Shown here piece after piece: positions 10,501 to 19,005 of a stretch of DNA of 64,000 nucleotides. Origin of the DNA: Paenibacillus sp. 32352 (lineage in GTDB: Bacteria; Bacillota; Bacilli; Paenibacillales; NBRC-103111). The DNA is taken from positions 181,601 to 245,600 of the forward strand of contig NZ_MZNT01000014.1 of NCBI RefSeq assembly GCF_002042965.1, in the 5' to 3' direction. Both the position numbers and the translations under genes were made by a program. How positions within the stretch are numbered: the first letter of the stretch is position 1; each line of letters begins with the position of its first letter. The notes beneath the pieces were generated by a model. The model did no database searches. It worked only from the letters and a program-made list of their open reading frames with translations, and had not been told where the DNA came from.

Positions 10501-10524
10501 CTCAAAGCTGTATATCACTGTCAT
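7510..10524 (-). CDS. Polysaccharide lyase family 8, chondroitin-ABC-lyase-like, no signal peptide
   Basis: A lyase of about 1004 residues, close to the roughly 1020 of Proteus chondroitin sulfate ABC lyase I. An N-terminal jelly-roll domain (about 1-180) precedes the alpha-helical domain and the PL8 beta-super-sandwich. The segment AYHHVNHYPAY places His441 and Tyr448 with the same 7-residue spacing as His501 and Tyr508 of the Proteus enzyme. NETYVSANLYGRYISHG gives Glu598, equivalent to Glu653. GWDWNRWPGTTTI, a conserved block of this enzyme, follows. I chose the ATG at 10524 because GGAAGGGAG lies just upstream; the ATG 15 bases earlier has a poorly placed site. Unlike secreted chondroitinases it begins MTVIYSFEDG with no hydrophobic leader, so it should act in the cytoplasm on imported oligosaccharides. 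Exact substrate (chondroitin, hyaluronan or a related glycan) is not fixed by the sequence. Confidence 0.9.
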   Translation of the reverse strand: MTVIYSFEDGVPGSFIPDGQSRLAISNRRYKDGAHSLQWDYSGQAVLKIRGAIGYRPFQEGSRSQARASFAVWIYNPRPIQDKLTFQFGRKDGEQVDCEFDFRLNFLGWRTAWVAYERDMQGTPHPEMDCLIIKGPKSAGVGTLYMDQMLLCTPIDPRFHTRDVQVPFVNLRADTAANAHWLGLYAFKQLERRLPVPEEITPAQLDSHRRMEDRFEAYFLKKRPVTAEDMQRIEGKFASYDISFSADGISGRPVELPFFDHFPEPEKDRLKRLANSVQLQEYTRLMMDIAVCYRSADHGEWKQRLKEMFMDLTDYLEDQGWAYGSSQGTVHHFGYNFRYFYPAVFLMRRVLRKEERLDRTQRTMYWFSGAGRIHTPLEEVEGNVDIFNTTLHGMLASLLIMDDTPYKVRELTAFKLWLSQSLLPARGLRAAYKIDGSAYHHVNHYPAYAVGGFLGVTPVMYFTSGTEYRVTPEAHETVRKALLAMRLYSNKYEWLISLSARHPTGKWALELEPFEYMALAGTPDGTKEIDEEVAAAYLRLLKPGQPTVTGERLKAMGLTPEPDPNGHWTMNYAALSIHRRGSWLAGVRGHSRYLWANETYVSANLYGRYISHGHLQIMSHGDPINHEDSGYHHDGWDWNRWPGTTTIYKPIAELRSDVRNVDTFSGFEEMLISDETYAGGLHLEGRNGMFAMKLHEHPKYEGSHRARKSFFFFDNRIICLGSDIENENDVHPTGTTLFQNHLADPNEALWLNADEAVDRFPYGRELELDNPAWMLDNKGNGYYLPAGQTLGVSKSLQHSKHQATDADTEGRFAAAWLHHGTAPKGAGYECAMLVQTDREGIKRFYDAMLVPDQAAYTVLRKDRSVHAVYDRESRTTAYAWFEADESANIGPVSAVDTPCMVMAREDGDRLIVSAVDPDLRLYEGTEPDQYDENGRQVEVSLYSRAWVHAESRPHTLRITLKGSWTGQGEGSRIRVVEGGTDCTIVELTCQDAMPLQLTLTRLHR

Positions 10525-10575
10525 CCTACTCCCTTCCATCCTTGGTATCGGCCCATACGGCCCCTTATAGACGTT

Positions 10576-11247
10576 TTATTTCAACGCATAAACGGTCAAA
10601 TTCGCATATTCCCCTACCAGCGGCGCCATCTGCCGGAAGCCGATCTTCCCTCCGCCCAGCCGCGGGCCGTAAGTGCGGCCGTCATCCGTCCATCGGAGGA
10701 CGGTCAATCCGTTGACCGAGAAAGCGATGTCCGCTCCCTGCTTGATCAGCTCCATCCGGTAGACGCCCTGCGCATCCTCCACATCCGGTATCGGATCCGC
10801 TCCCTGGCAGACGAGATGAGCCCCGCGGCTTTTGCGCAGGTTGCACGTGTGGAACGCCCGCTCCTCCGGATACCTGCGGCGGAAGTACGACACATGCAGA
10901 GCGTTGATATCCCCGCTGTGATAATGCTCATACGGCCCCGTCCGCTTGGCCAGATGAGGAGCAAACAAATCCTCTCCTTGACGGCCGGTTGCGGCAAAGA
11001 ACAGCATACAAAGCCCCGGCTCCCTTATCGGCCGAAAATCCCAGGCAACGGCAATGTCCACAGGAAACGTCTCCGGACACCAAAATACAAAATTGGAAGC
11101 CTGTCCCTCCTCGGGGTCCAGCTTATTCTCCATGCGCATGGCCCCGTTCGGAAACGTTACGGATGCCTCTCCCTCCAAACAAAAACCGCTTACATCTTTC
11201 TCCGCAGCGAGGGGATTGTAATAAATCATCTGCTTCTGTACGTCCAA
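10576..11247 (-). CDS. DUF1961 family protein (YesU-like)
   Basis: A soluble protein of about 223 residues resembling YesU of Bacillus subtilis (DUF1961), a beta-sandwich of the concanavalin-A type encoded in the rhamnogalacturonan utilisation cluster. No signal peptide is present. The frame starts at TTG (11247) behind AGGGGGAG; no ATG occurs until codon 7, which lacks a ribosome binding site. It is the first gene of the lyase unit, 51 bases ahead of the PL8 gene. Its biochemical role is not established in the family. Given its place it may bind or process the oligosaccharides that PL8 cleaves. Confidence 0.8.
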   Translation of the reverse strand: MDVQKQMIYYNPLAAEKDVSGFCLEGEASVTFPNGAMRMENKLDPEEGQASNFVFWCPETFPVDIAVAWDFRPIREPGLCMLFFAATGRQGEDLFAPHLAKRTGPYEHYHSGDINALHVSYFRRRYPEERAFHTCNLRKSRGAHLVCQGADPIPDVEDAQGVYRMELIKQGADIAFSVNGLTVLRWTDDGRTYGPRLGGGKIGFRQMAPLVGEYANLTVYALK

Positions 11248-11632
11248 CGCTTGTCGCTCCCCCTGGTTTAACCCTATAAATAATAAACAAGTTTAAGCAA
11301 CAACCCGGGCGATTGTACATAAGCCGTTTCTTTCCGGGGATATGCGAAATTTGCTACATCCCGCAGCAGCAAGGGTTTCCGGATGTGCCAGGCTTGGCTT
11401 CACGCGGACCAAATCCTGAAAGCGAAGCCTATGGCGCTCCCTATGCAGACAACGCATTTTCTTCATACATACCGTAACTTATTCGCCTCTGCCTCGTTTA
11501 TACTTATGAGCTGAAACTATAGGGACAAGCCAGCTGGAAACATTTTATTAAAGGGTTTGGCGGATAGCTGCCGAAATGTTAGAACAGCGGAAGTTGGATT
11601 TCAACAGATCAGCAAGAAAAGGAGGCATTCCA
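11248..11632. other. Divergent intergenic region between DUF1961 and CAP genes
   Basis: About 385 bases without a supported gene. It must hold the promoter of the PL8 unit leftward and the CAP-protein promoter rightward. A TATACT at about 11498 is a possible -10 for the rightward gene, but its -35 is poor. An A+T-rich stretch near 11265-11300 would carry the leftward promoter, also without consensus boxes, as often seen for AraC-activated genes. No repeat, RNA or operator is convincing. Confidence 0.4.
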
Positions 11633-13288
11633 TTGGTTTTAACAACACAAAGACTAGGCAAGTATATGATGCTGACGGCTCTGGCCTTTCTTATCTTATT
11701 CAGCAGTCTGGCACTGCCCGCAGACCGCGCGTTTGCGTTCAAATACGGCTATCAAGGAGCTCCACAAAATACGGTCGGGGTTACCCGCCCCACGCTGACC
11801 TTTTATTTAAAGACGGACACGGACTTGATGCCGATCGCTTATTCCATGTTCTTGAACGGCACGAGTGTTCCCGCATCCTACAACAGGGAGCAAGGAGCCT
11901 TCACGTATACCCCGGACAAGGATTTGACACCCGGCAGCTATACGGTCCGCATGTCCGTAACCTTCAAGGGCTATCAGCCTCTGGAGGAATCCTGGACGTT
12001 CACGGTTGCCCAGAATGCCCAAAGCCAATTCGCGGCCGCAGGCCCGGAGCAGCTGGCAGCATTTAATGCCCTTAATGATTACCGTACGCTGTACGGGCTT
12101 CCTCCGGTCAAACTGAATGAACGGCTGAATGCCAGCGCCACCGCGCATGCGAGCTACTTGAATGTTAACGAGGTTAAGCAAACGAACAGCAGCCAGGAGA
12201 GCCTTCATCTGCAGGAGGCGGGCAAAAAGCAATTCATCGGAGCGACTCCGCTGGAACGCGCCGCTTACTACGGTTACACGTCCAAGGTCGGAGAAGATGC
12301 CGCTTATGTATCCGGAAGCACCAACGAAGCAATGGATTTGTTATTCGATGCGCCGTATCACAGAAATCCGTATCTTGATCCTAACGTTAGCGAGATCGGT
12401 GTCGGCAGGGTCGGCGACTATACGATCATTGAGTTCGGTTATGCATCTACGGTAACGAACCAGCTCGTCGTATCTCCCGTACCGGGAGACCGCTATGTTC
12501 CTACCACCTTTAACGGCAACGAGGACCCCGACCCGCTCCGTATTCATTCAAGCGCCAATTATCCGGTCGGCTATCCCATCATGGCCCAATATTACGGAAC
12601 AGGGACCGACAAGGTGAAGCTTGTCAGCGCCGAACTGACCGACAACGCTAAGCAAAAGGTGGATATGCTCATCAACACGCCGGATAACGACGACAAGCTG
12701 ACGAACGCCTTCATCCTCTTGCCCAGCAAGCCGCTGCAGGCCAACCAAACGTATCGCGTGAAGCTGAGCGTTCAAGTCACCAAAAGTGACGGCAGCACGG
12801 TGAATGACAGCAAGGAATGGGATTTTACCACCGAACCGGTGGCCGGAATCGGTAAAACCAAGCTGCACCAAGACTCCGGCAAGTATAAGACTGCCGCCGT
12901 TACCGTGGCTCCGTTCTTACGTACGGCCAGCTTCGGGCTGGACGACAGCAGCTACTCCGTTGACGGCATCAGCTTCCCTATGAAAAGACAGCCTGCCATT
13001 GTCGACGGCTTCTCCTATTTGTACATCCGCGACCTTGCGGCCGCACTAGGGGCCGATGTGGATTGGGATAACTCCAAGCGGGCGGCCGTCTATACGAAGG
13101 GCAATATGAAAGTGACGCTGTATACAACCCAAAACGCCTATGAAGTGAATGGGCAGCTGAAGCAAACGGACACGCCAGCCCGTCTGATCGGCGAAAATAC
13201 GATGGTACCCGTCCGGCTCCTCGCCGAAGTATTGGGTGCCAAAGTAGACTACATCGATGCAATACGTACTGTGAAGCTGAGCTATTAA
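11633..13288 (+). CDS. Secreted CAP (SCP/PR1) domain protein with copper-amine-oxidase-type stalk domain
   Basis: An exported protein of about 551 residues. The start is a TTG at 11633, 7 bases after AAAAGGAGG; the upstream ATG in the same frame has no site. A signal peptide (MMLTALAFLILFSSLALPADRAFA in two runs) ends near residue 40. An Ig-like region follows, then a CAP domain (about 135-285) with a conserved AFNALNDYRTLYGLPPV start and AHASYLN and YHRNPYLDP segments. A second Ig-like region (about 300-410) leads to a C-terminal copper-amine-oxidase N-terminal-like domain (about 440-551, with MVPVRLLAEVLGAKVDY). Such proteins are abundant at Paenibacillus cell surfaces. Catalytic role is unknown. 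It stands alone with its own terminator. Confidence 0.85.
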   Translation: MVLTTQRLGKYMMLTALAFLILFSSLALPADRAFAFKYGYQGAPQNTVGVTRPTLTFYLKTDTDLMPIAYSMFLNGTSVPASYNREQGAFTYTPDKDLTPGSYTVRMSVTFKGYQPLEESWTFTVAQNAQSQFAAAGPEQLAAFNALNDYRTLYGLPPVKLNERLNASATAHASYLNVNEVKQTNSSQESLHLQEAGKKQFIGATPLERAAYYGYTSKVGEDAAYVSGSTNEAMDLLFDAPYHRNPYLDPNVSEIGVGRVGDYTIIEFGYASTVTNQLVVSPVPGDRYVPTTFNGNEDPDPLRIHSSANYPVGYPIMAQYYGTGTDKVKLVSAELTDNAKQKVDMLINTPDNDDKLTNAFILLPSKPLQANQTYRVKLSVQVTKSDGSTVNDSKEWDFTTEPVAGIGKTKLHQDSGKYKTAAVTVAPFLRTASFGLDDSSYSVDGISFPMKRQPAIVDGFSYLYIRDLAAALGADVDWDNSKRAAVYTKGNMKVTLYTTQNAYEVNGQLKQTDTPARLIGENTMVPVRLLAEVLGAKVDYIDAIRTVKLSY

Positions 13289-13315
13289 TAAGTGGCTTCG
13301 CTCCATAAAAATTTA

Positions 13316-13357
13316 AGCCTCCATTGCGGCCTGCAAGCCTGCATTTGGGGGCTTTTT
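13316..13357 (+). terminator. Intrinsic terminator after the CAP gene
   Basis: AAGCC-CC pairs with GG-GGCTT and is followed by five T residues (GGGGGCTTTTTAG). It ends the CAP transcript about 30 bases after its stop. Confidence 0.7.
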
Positions 13358-13560
13358 AGCATGCTTTTGTTCGCATTTCTAGAAAAAATAAGCGAACAGG
13401 AGAAAATAAGAGCTTTCATTTTCTGAAAATCCCCGCATCCGCCATCCCTATTGATGAGCTCCATTTCCCTTTTTGTACGAACACTTGTTTTTAAAGTTTG
13501 CCCCTTCTGAAGAAGCCCTGATAAGATAATGTCATTTCAAATAAATGGGAGTGGATACTA

Positions 13561-15351
13561 ATTATAGCTCGTTTTCCGGAATGGATTACTTTTTTTACCA
13601 AGCAGCTGCTCCGTGCCAAGGGAGCTCTCCTGCTCGTATCGCTTCTGACGCTAGCGGTTGCGATATGCAGCGCACTGACTCCCGTCTATATAGGACAGGT
13701 CATTGATGAGCTCACGAAGCAGCAGAGCCCGGGGCTTCTAAGGCTGACAGCTCTCCTGCTCGCCTCCCTGCTGCTAACCGAGCTGCTCTCGGTACTACGG
13801 AAGTATGTTTCGACCAAGGTTATGATCAGGCTGACCTACGAATGGATCCATGATGCTTTAGCCGCTATCTTGAATACGTCGGCCGATTTCTTCACCCGGA
13901 CTCCCAGGGGCGAAATGCTGCAGAGATGCATCCAGGACATCCGAACAATTCAGAAATTCGGGCTGTTTACCTTGCCCGGGTTCGTTCAGGAATGGCTGCT
14001 TGCCTGCACCGCTGCGATCATCATTTCAAACATCTACTGGCCTATCACCGTCATGATCATCCTCTGTTATATCGTATTGTTCCTGCCGGTCTACTTCTTC
14101 GCTAAGCGGCGGACCCGGTCCCGAAAGCAGTTTATGGTGCACAACGCCGTCCTGCGGCAAAGCCTGCTGGAACGATTAGAGTCCATCAAGCAAATCAAAA
14201 TATTCGGAACCGAGAAGCACGAATACCGCCAGTTTCATTCAGAACAGCAGCGCTGGGCCGAGCTATCCCACCAAGAAGGGATCGTCAATGCGACCTACAA
14301 GGGCCTCCAACGAGTCCCCGATGCGCTGGCTCCTGCGCTCGTCTTCATGTTCGTCGGCTGGCAGGTCATGATGGGGACGGTAACCTTCGGTCAGCTGATG
14401 ACCGTCATTGCGTTTATCCCGGCCCTCAATGCCCCGGTACGGACGTTCTTCGGCTTGTTCGTCGTCTTCGCAGATATCCGTCTCCGTGTGCAGGGGCTGC
14501 TGGAATATGTGGAGCTCCCTGTCGAGCCAGGGAAGAGGAACGGGCTCCGTCAGCTACCGGATTACCGGGGGTTGCCGATCTCCTTTCATAATGTAACGGT
14601 ACGGACGGATCGAGGCGCAAGCCTGAGCGGCGTTTCCTTCACGATCCAGCCGGGCGAGCATATCGCTATTGTCGGGCCGAGCGGAGCCGGCAAGAGCACG
14701 CTGCTCAAGCTGCTCACCAGGCTTCAGGAGCCGACCGAGGGAGAGATACGGTTCGGTGACATCCCGCTGAACGAGCTCGATGCGACGCAGCTTAGGAGGC
14801 GGACCGGTTATATGACGCAGGAGCCGATCCTGTTCCGCGACACGCTGCTGAACAACCTGACACTGCTCAGGCAGGCGGATCAAGCAGAGGTCGAGACATG
14901 GATGCAAGCGCTGAACGCCGAAGATATCGCGGCGATGCTGCCCGACGGCTACAACACTGTCGTCGGAGATGGCAGCTTCCCGCTATCCGGCGGACAGCGG
15001 CAGCTGGTCGGCTTGATCCGCATTTTGCTGAAGAAGTCCGACCTGCTGCTGCTTGATGAGGCCACCTCTTCCCTCGACCAGACGAGCGAAGCCATGGTGC
15101 TGCAAGCGATGGAACGGCATATGCGGGGTATCACACGCATCAGCGTAACTCATCGCCTGAGGGGAGCGCAGCTGGCGGATCGTATCTTTGTCATCGATCA
15201 GGGCCGGCTCGTGCAGGCGGGCACTCATAACGAGCTGCTCACAGATCAGGACGGCGTATATGCCCGGCTATGGTACAGCGAGCAGCGGCAGGAGGAATTG
15301 CAGGAAGCGCAGGATGCCGCCAAGGAACGAGGTGACCTTTCCTATGTCTGA
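13561..15351 (+). CDS. ABC exporter half-transporter with non-canonical start
   Basis: A membrane-spanning ABC exporter subunit of about 597 residues if started at ATT (13561). The first ATG in frame is at 13822, but the frame stays open upstream and encodes the first 87 residues of a normal exporter (FPEWITFFTKQLL, then two hydrophobic helices). No ATG, GTG or TTG occurs in this frame between the stop at 13522 and 13822. GGGAGTGG lies 7-9 bases before ATT, so ATT is the best start; a sequencing indel is the alternative. The ATPase domain is complete: GPSGAGKSTLL (Walker A), LSGGQRQ signature, LLLLDEATSSLD (Walker B) and SVTHRL (switch His). It overlaps the partner gene by 8 bases and probably forms a heterodimer with it. 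Substrate is unknown. Confidence 0.82.
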   Translation: MIARFPEWITFFTKQLLRAKGALLLVSLLTLAVAICSALTPVYIGQVIDELTKQQSPGLLRLTALLLASLLLTELLSVLRKYVSTKVMIRLTYEWIHDALAAILNTSADFFTRTPRGEMLQRCIQDIRTIQKFGLFTLPGFVQEWLLACTAAIIISNIYWPITVMIILCYIVLFLPVYFFAKRRTRSRKQFMVHNAVLRQSLLERLESIKQIKIFGTEKHEYRQFHSEQQRWAELSHQEGIVNATYKGLQRVPDALAPALVFMFVGWQVMMGTVTFGQLMTVIAFIPALNAPVRTFFGLFVVFADIRLRVQGLLEYVELPVEPGKRNGLRQLPDYRGLPISFHNVTVRTDRGASLSGVSFTIQPGEHIAIVGPSGAGKSTLLKLLTRLQEPTEGEIRFGDIPLNELDATQLRRRTGYMTQEPILFRDTLLNNLTLLRQADQAEVETWMQALNAEDIAAMLPDGYNTVVGDGSFPLSGGQRQLVGLIRILLKKSDLLLLDEATSSLDQTSEAMVLQAMERHMRGITRISVTHRLRGAQLADRIFVIDQGRLVQAGTHNELLTDQDGVYARLWYSEQRQEELQEAQDAAKERGDLSYV

Positions 15352-17083
15352 TATGCAAGTCCTACTAACCGACAACAAACGCAGAGCGATTCGGACCTAT
15401 CTTCGACGGCAGCTCTACTCTCACCGGTGGATGCTGGCCCTTAATCTAGGTAACGTCGTCGTCCGAAGCCTTTTATTTCTCGTCCCTCCGGTCATGACCA
15501 AGTATGTGCTGGAGCAATTGCTCCCCCAAATGGACTGGAATCTGCTGCTGTGGGTCAGCATGGGCATTGCTCTGGTACCTATCGTTGGCAGCGCCATGAT
15601 CGTGCTTGAGGTGTTCGCCGACAAAGCGCTGCTGCGCCTGGCCGGTCTGGGGCGCGCCGATTTGTTCAACGGCCTTCAGCATCAGCCGCTGTCCTGGCTT
15701 CGCCGGCAGTCGCATGGCGATCTTATTACCCGTAGCCTGGATGATACGCAGAGCATAACCAACTTTGTCTCAGGCAGCTTCCTATGGATGTGCTTATTAA
15801 CGGCCAGCATATCGGCCGGGGCCGCCGTCATGCTGTACCTTTACTGGAAACTGGCTCTTATCATCCTCATCCTCTGGATCGGCCATGCGGTGCTGGTAAC
15901 CCGGATCGGGCAGCATATCAAACAGAAAACCGCCGATGCAGCAAAGCAAACCTCCCGCTTAACTGAATCTATGAGAGAAATCATCACCGGCGCACATTTC
16001 ATCAAGTCGGCCGGAATTGAGGCCAAGGCGCTCGGTACCGTCGCCTCCTGCTTACAGGAGGAATGGAGTCATACGAACCGCACCATGCTCTACGAGCATC
16101 TGGCGCAGCTGTTCAACATGTTCCTTTCCTCCCTCTTCCTTGTGGTCATGTACTACGGGGGTGGAAGAGCCGTCATTCAAGGTGAAATTACGCTTGGTTC
16201 TCTCGTTGCTTTCATTGCTGTGTACAATTGGATACGCCCGTTTGCCATCACTTTGCTGGACACTTATGTCATTGGCAAAAAAGCAGCTTCAGCTGCGGAA
16301 CGGGTTGCCGAAATAGCCTTCTCCCTCCCGGAACAAGCAAATACCTGCGCTGCGCCTGTCAGTGATTTCTCTATTCGGGCCGAGCAGCTTTCTTATTCCT
16401 ACGGAGAGCGCCCTGTCTTGCGGGGCATCAGCCTCCATATTCCTTCCGGCTCGGTGGTTTCCATTGCGGGACATCGCGGGTCCGGCAAATCGACTTTAGC
16501 CGATCTGCTGCTCGGCCTTGCCGAGCCTGCCGCAGGAACGCTGCGTATCGGGGGCGTCCTGACGGACGAGCTGGACAAGGATTGGCTGCTCCGGCATCTG
16601 CTCTGCGTAACCCAAGACGCCTCGCTCCGAAGCGGCACGATTCTGGATAACATCGTGTACGGCTGCGAGAACGCTTCTCCCGATCAAGTCCAGGAAGCCG
16701 TCGAGCTCGCCGAGCTGGGCGATTGGCTGGCCGTTCTGCCGGATGGCCTGAACACCCGGGTAGGCGAGCAGGGCTTCTCCTTATCCGGAGGAGAGCGTCA
16801 GCGAATCGGTATTGCCCGTGCCCTGCTGCGAAAACCGGCCATTCTGATTCTCGATGAATCTACCTCCGCATTGGATTTGGGAACGGAACAGCGGCTTCTG
16901 AGCCGTTTAACCGCAGCCCTCAAAGACTCCACGGTTATTTTTATCACGCATCGCCTATCGGTCGCCAAGCTGTCGGACCAAATTATTGTCCTTCAAGGCG
17001 GCGCCTTGGCGGAAACCGGCACCTGGGATGAGCTGATTGAGCGGAACGGAACGTTTCGAAAGCTTTGTCGGGACGCCGAATGA
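15344..17083 (+). CDS. ABC exporter half-transporter, partner of the 13561 gene
   Basis: A 579-residue exporter subunit with an N-terminal six-helix membrane domain and a C-terminal ATPase. The ATPase carries GHRGSGKSTLADLL, LSGGERQRIGIARALL, ILILDESTSALD and ITHRL. The in-frame extension upstream lies inside the previous gene. The true start is the ATG at 15344 (MSDMQVLLTD), preceded by GAACGAGGTGACC and overlapping the previous stop by 8 bases, which indicates translational coupling. Walker B ends in Glu followed by Ser in both partners, so both sites may be active. Substrate could be a lipid, peptide or drug. Confidence 0.88.
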   Translation: MSDMQVLLTDNKRRAIRTYLRRQLYSHRWMLALNLGNVVVRSLLFLVPPVMTKYVLEQLLPQMDWNLLLWVSMGIALVPIVGSAMIVLEVFADKALLRLAGLGRADLFNGLQHQPLSWLRRQSHGDLITRSLDDTQSITNFVSGSFLWMCLLTASISAGAAVMLYLYWKLALIILILWIGHAVLVTRIGQHIKQKTADAAKQTSRLTESMREIITGAHFIKSAGIEAKALGTVASCLQEEWSHTNRTMLYEHLAQLFNMFLSSLFLVVMYYGGGRAVIQGEITLGSLVAFIAVYNWIRPFAITLLDTYVIGKKAASAAERVAEIAFSLPEQANTCAAPVSDFSIRAEQLSYSYGERPVLRGISLHIPSGSVVSIAGHRGSGKSTLADLLLGLAEPAAGTLRIGGVLTDELDKDWLLRHLLCVTQDASLRSGTILDNIVYGCENASPDQVQEAVELAELGDWLAVLPDGLNTRVGEQGFSLSGGERQRIGIARALLRKPAILILDESTSALDLGTEQRLLSRLTAALKDSTVIFITHRLSVAKLSDQIIVLQGGALAETGTWDELIERNGTFRKLCRDAE

Positions 17084-17097
17084 TAAATCTGCACAGC

Positions 17098-17127
17098 AAA
17101 AGACCGCCCGGTACTTCCGGACGGTCT
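17098..17127 (-). terminator. Strong intrinsic terminator
   Basis: An 11-bp stem AGACCGCCCGG/CCGGACGGTCT with one mismatch and a 5-base loop. The T-tract (TTTT) is on the minus strand, so it mainly ends the 17148 gene. It may also slow the convergent ABC exporter transcript. Confidence 0.75.
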
Positions 17128-17147
17128 CCTGCCACAAATGGCTTCCC

Positions 17148-17429
17148 TTACTTCCACTCCACCCTTTGGAGGATTCGATGCTTCATCAAGGATAAAATAA
17201 AGTCGGTATAAAAATCATGTCTGACAATAAACTGATACGCTTGATTCTTGAATGCGTAGAAAAACACGTCGGTCAATACTTCATTATGCTCAAACTCGTT
17301 CTGGACCGCCTTCAGCTGCTCCTCTATCGATCCGCCTCCGATGACTCGAATTCGGAATTCCACATCTTGCCCATTGGCCGTTTCACTAAGCTCGATATTT
17401 TGCTCATCATAGGTGTAAGTCAGCTTCAT
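17148..17429 (-). CDS. Small conserved-looking protein of unknown function
   Basis: A soluble 93-residue protein with no membrane segment and no motif I recognise. It is mixed alpha/beta in appearance, with an acidic N-terminal half and a C-terminal helix rich in His and Arg. The ATG at 17429 follows GGTGAGGAAGG. It starts 20 bases after the stop of the ArsB/NhaD-type permease gene and ends at a strong terminator, so it is the second gene of that operon. No function is proposed. Confidence 0.7.
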   Translation of the reverse strand: MKLTYTYDEQNIELSETANGQDVEFRIRVIGGGSIEEQLKAVQNEFEHNEVLTDVFFYAFKNQAYQFIVRHDFYTDFILSLMKHRILQRVEWK

Positions 17430-17449
17430 CCTTCCTCACCTGCCCTCGT

Positions 17450-18730
17450 TCATAGTAGGTACCTCAAGTAAATGTACGCGCTGGATAAGACGATGGATAA
17501 TATCATTAAAGGAAATCCGTATTTCAAATATTTCATGAAGGTAATAGGATACCCTTCCTTGCTGGCCAACCCGGCGACGACCAGATTCGCGCTGGCCCCG
17601 ATCAGCGTTCCATTGCCGCCCAGGCAAGCGCCCAAAGCGAGACTCCACCATAACGGCTCGAGGTTATCGACACCCATCGTCCCCATCTCCTGAATCATAG
17701 GAATCATCGTAGCTACGAATGGGATATTATCCAGAAAGGCAGAGGCTATTGCGCTCAGCCACAGAATGAGCATCGACGAGGCAAACAGGTCCCCCCCGGT
17801 AATCTCAACCGCCTTCTTAGCCAGCAAAGCGATAACTCCGGTTTCTACCAGGCCCGCGACGAGAACGAACAACCCCACGAAGAAAAATAACGTTACCCAT
17901 TCCACGCTGTGAAACGCTTTTTCCAGCATCCGTTCTCCCGTCAGGAGCAGGAGAAGAAAAGCACCTGCCAGCGCAACCGTCGCCGATTCCATGTGAAGCG
18001 TTTGGTGAAGGAAGAAGCCAAGGATCGTAACTCCAAGGACAATCAGACACTTCCTCAGCAATCTGCTGTCGGTGATCATCGAGTTTTCATCCATTTCCAT
18101 AATGCTCTGCTGGAGCTCGGGAGTCGATTGTATCTGCTTGCGGAACATCAAGAGAAATATAGGTGTGTACACCAGCATAATAATAACGGCAATCGGCGTC
18201 AGGTTATAGATAAATTCCATAAACGTCAGTTCCTTGACTGCGCTGCCGATCATGATGTTCGGCGGGTCGCCGATTAGAGTGGCCGTCCCCCCCACATTTG
18301 ATGCAATAATTTGTGTGAACAAAAACGGGATCGGGTTGATTCTGAGCTGCCTTGTGATGCTTAAAGTGACCGGAACCATGAGCAGGACGGTCGTCACATT
18401 ATCCAGAAATGCGGAGCCCCCGGCTGTCAGAGCTACCAGGGCTATCAAAATTCGGGTCGGCTTTCCTTTGGCCAGCTTGGCCGCCTTCAGGGCAACATAT
18501 TTGAAGAGTCCGGTCTCCGCCGTTATCCCTACGATAATCATCATGCCTACGAGCAAGCCGATCGTGTTGAAATCGATATGATGTATGGCCGTCTCTTGAT
18601 TCACGATACCCAGGACGATCATCAGAACGGCGCCTAGAATAGCGAGGATGGTGCGATGAATTTTTTCAGAAATAATCAGTGCATAAATGATTAAAAAGAT
18701 GGCAATGGCCAAAATCGCTTGATGCTCCAT
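17450..18730 (-). CDS. ArsB/NhaD superfamily ion transporter
   Basis: A 426-residue integral membrane protein with about 11-12 helices arranged as two similar halves. The signature motifs are present: GGSAFLDNVTTVLLMVPVT with IASNVGGTATLIGDPPNIMIG in the first half, and SAIASAFLDNIPFVATMIPM with LGGNGTLIGASANLVVAG in the second. These match the ArsB/NhaD and divalent-anion (SLC13-like) superfamily that moves Na+/H+, arsenite or dicarboxylates. The duplicated Asp-Asn and TxxGxxxN motifs are intact, so it should be active. Which ion it moves cannot be told. The ATG at 18730 follows AGAGGAGGAAG. A 93-residue protein is co-transcribed. Confidence 0.87.
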   Translation of the reverse strand: MEHQAILAIAIFLIIYALIISEKIHRTILAILGAVLMIVLGIVNQETAIHHIDFNTIGLLVGMMIIVGITAETGLFKYVALKAAKLAKGKPTRILIALVALTAGGSAFLDNVTTVLLMVPVTLSITRQLRINPIPFLFTQIIASNVGGTATLIGDPPNIMIGSAVKELTFMEFIYNLTPIAVIIMLVYTPIFLLMFRKQIQSTPELQQSIMEMDENSMITDSRLLRKCLIVLGVTILGFFLHQTLHMESATVALAGAFLLLLLTGERMLEKAFHSVEWVTLFFFVGLFVLVAGLVETGVIALLAKKAVEITGGDLFASSMLILWLSAIASAFLDNIPFVATMIPMIQEMGTMGVDNLEPLWWSLALGACLGGNGTLIGASANLVVAGLASKEGYPITFMKYLKYGFPLMILSIVLSSAYIYLRYLL

Positions 18731-19005
18731 ACTTCCTCCTCTTTATTTTGGATTGTTTTTCGCCAAAATTTGCGTGAATGGATAAAAAAATACAAAAAGA
18801 GCCCTTGGGTGACAGGCTCCTCCTAAAATTCCGCATATGAAGATATAATTCGATCTTACCTGCTTTCTTCATGAAAGTAAAGCTTCCCCTTTCATAATCA
18901 GACTGAAAAAAGCAGATCGGAAACAAAAATAGACTTTCCCTCCGTCTGCATTCGCCGACTCCCCTGCTAGATTCATAGCAAAGGTAAACAGGGGAGGTGG
19001 CTGCG

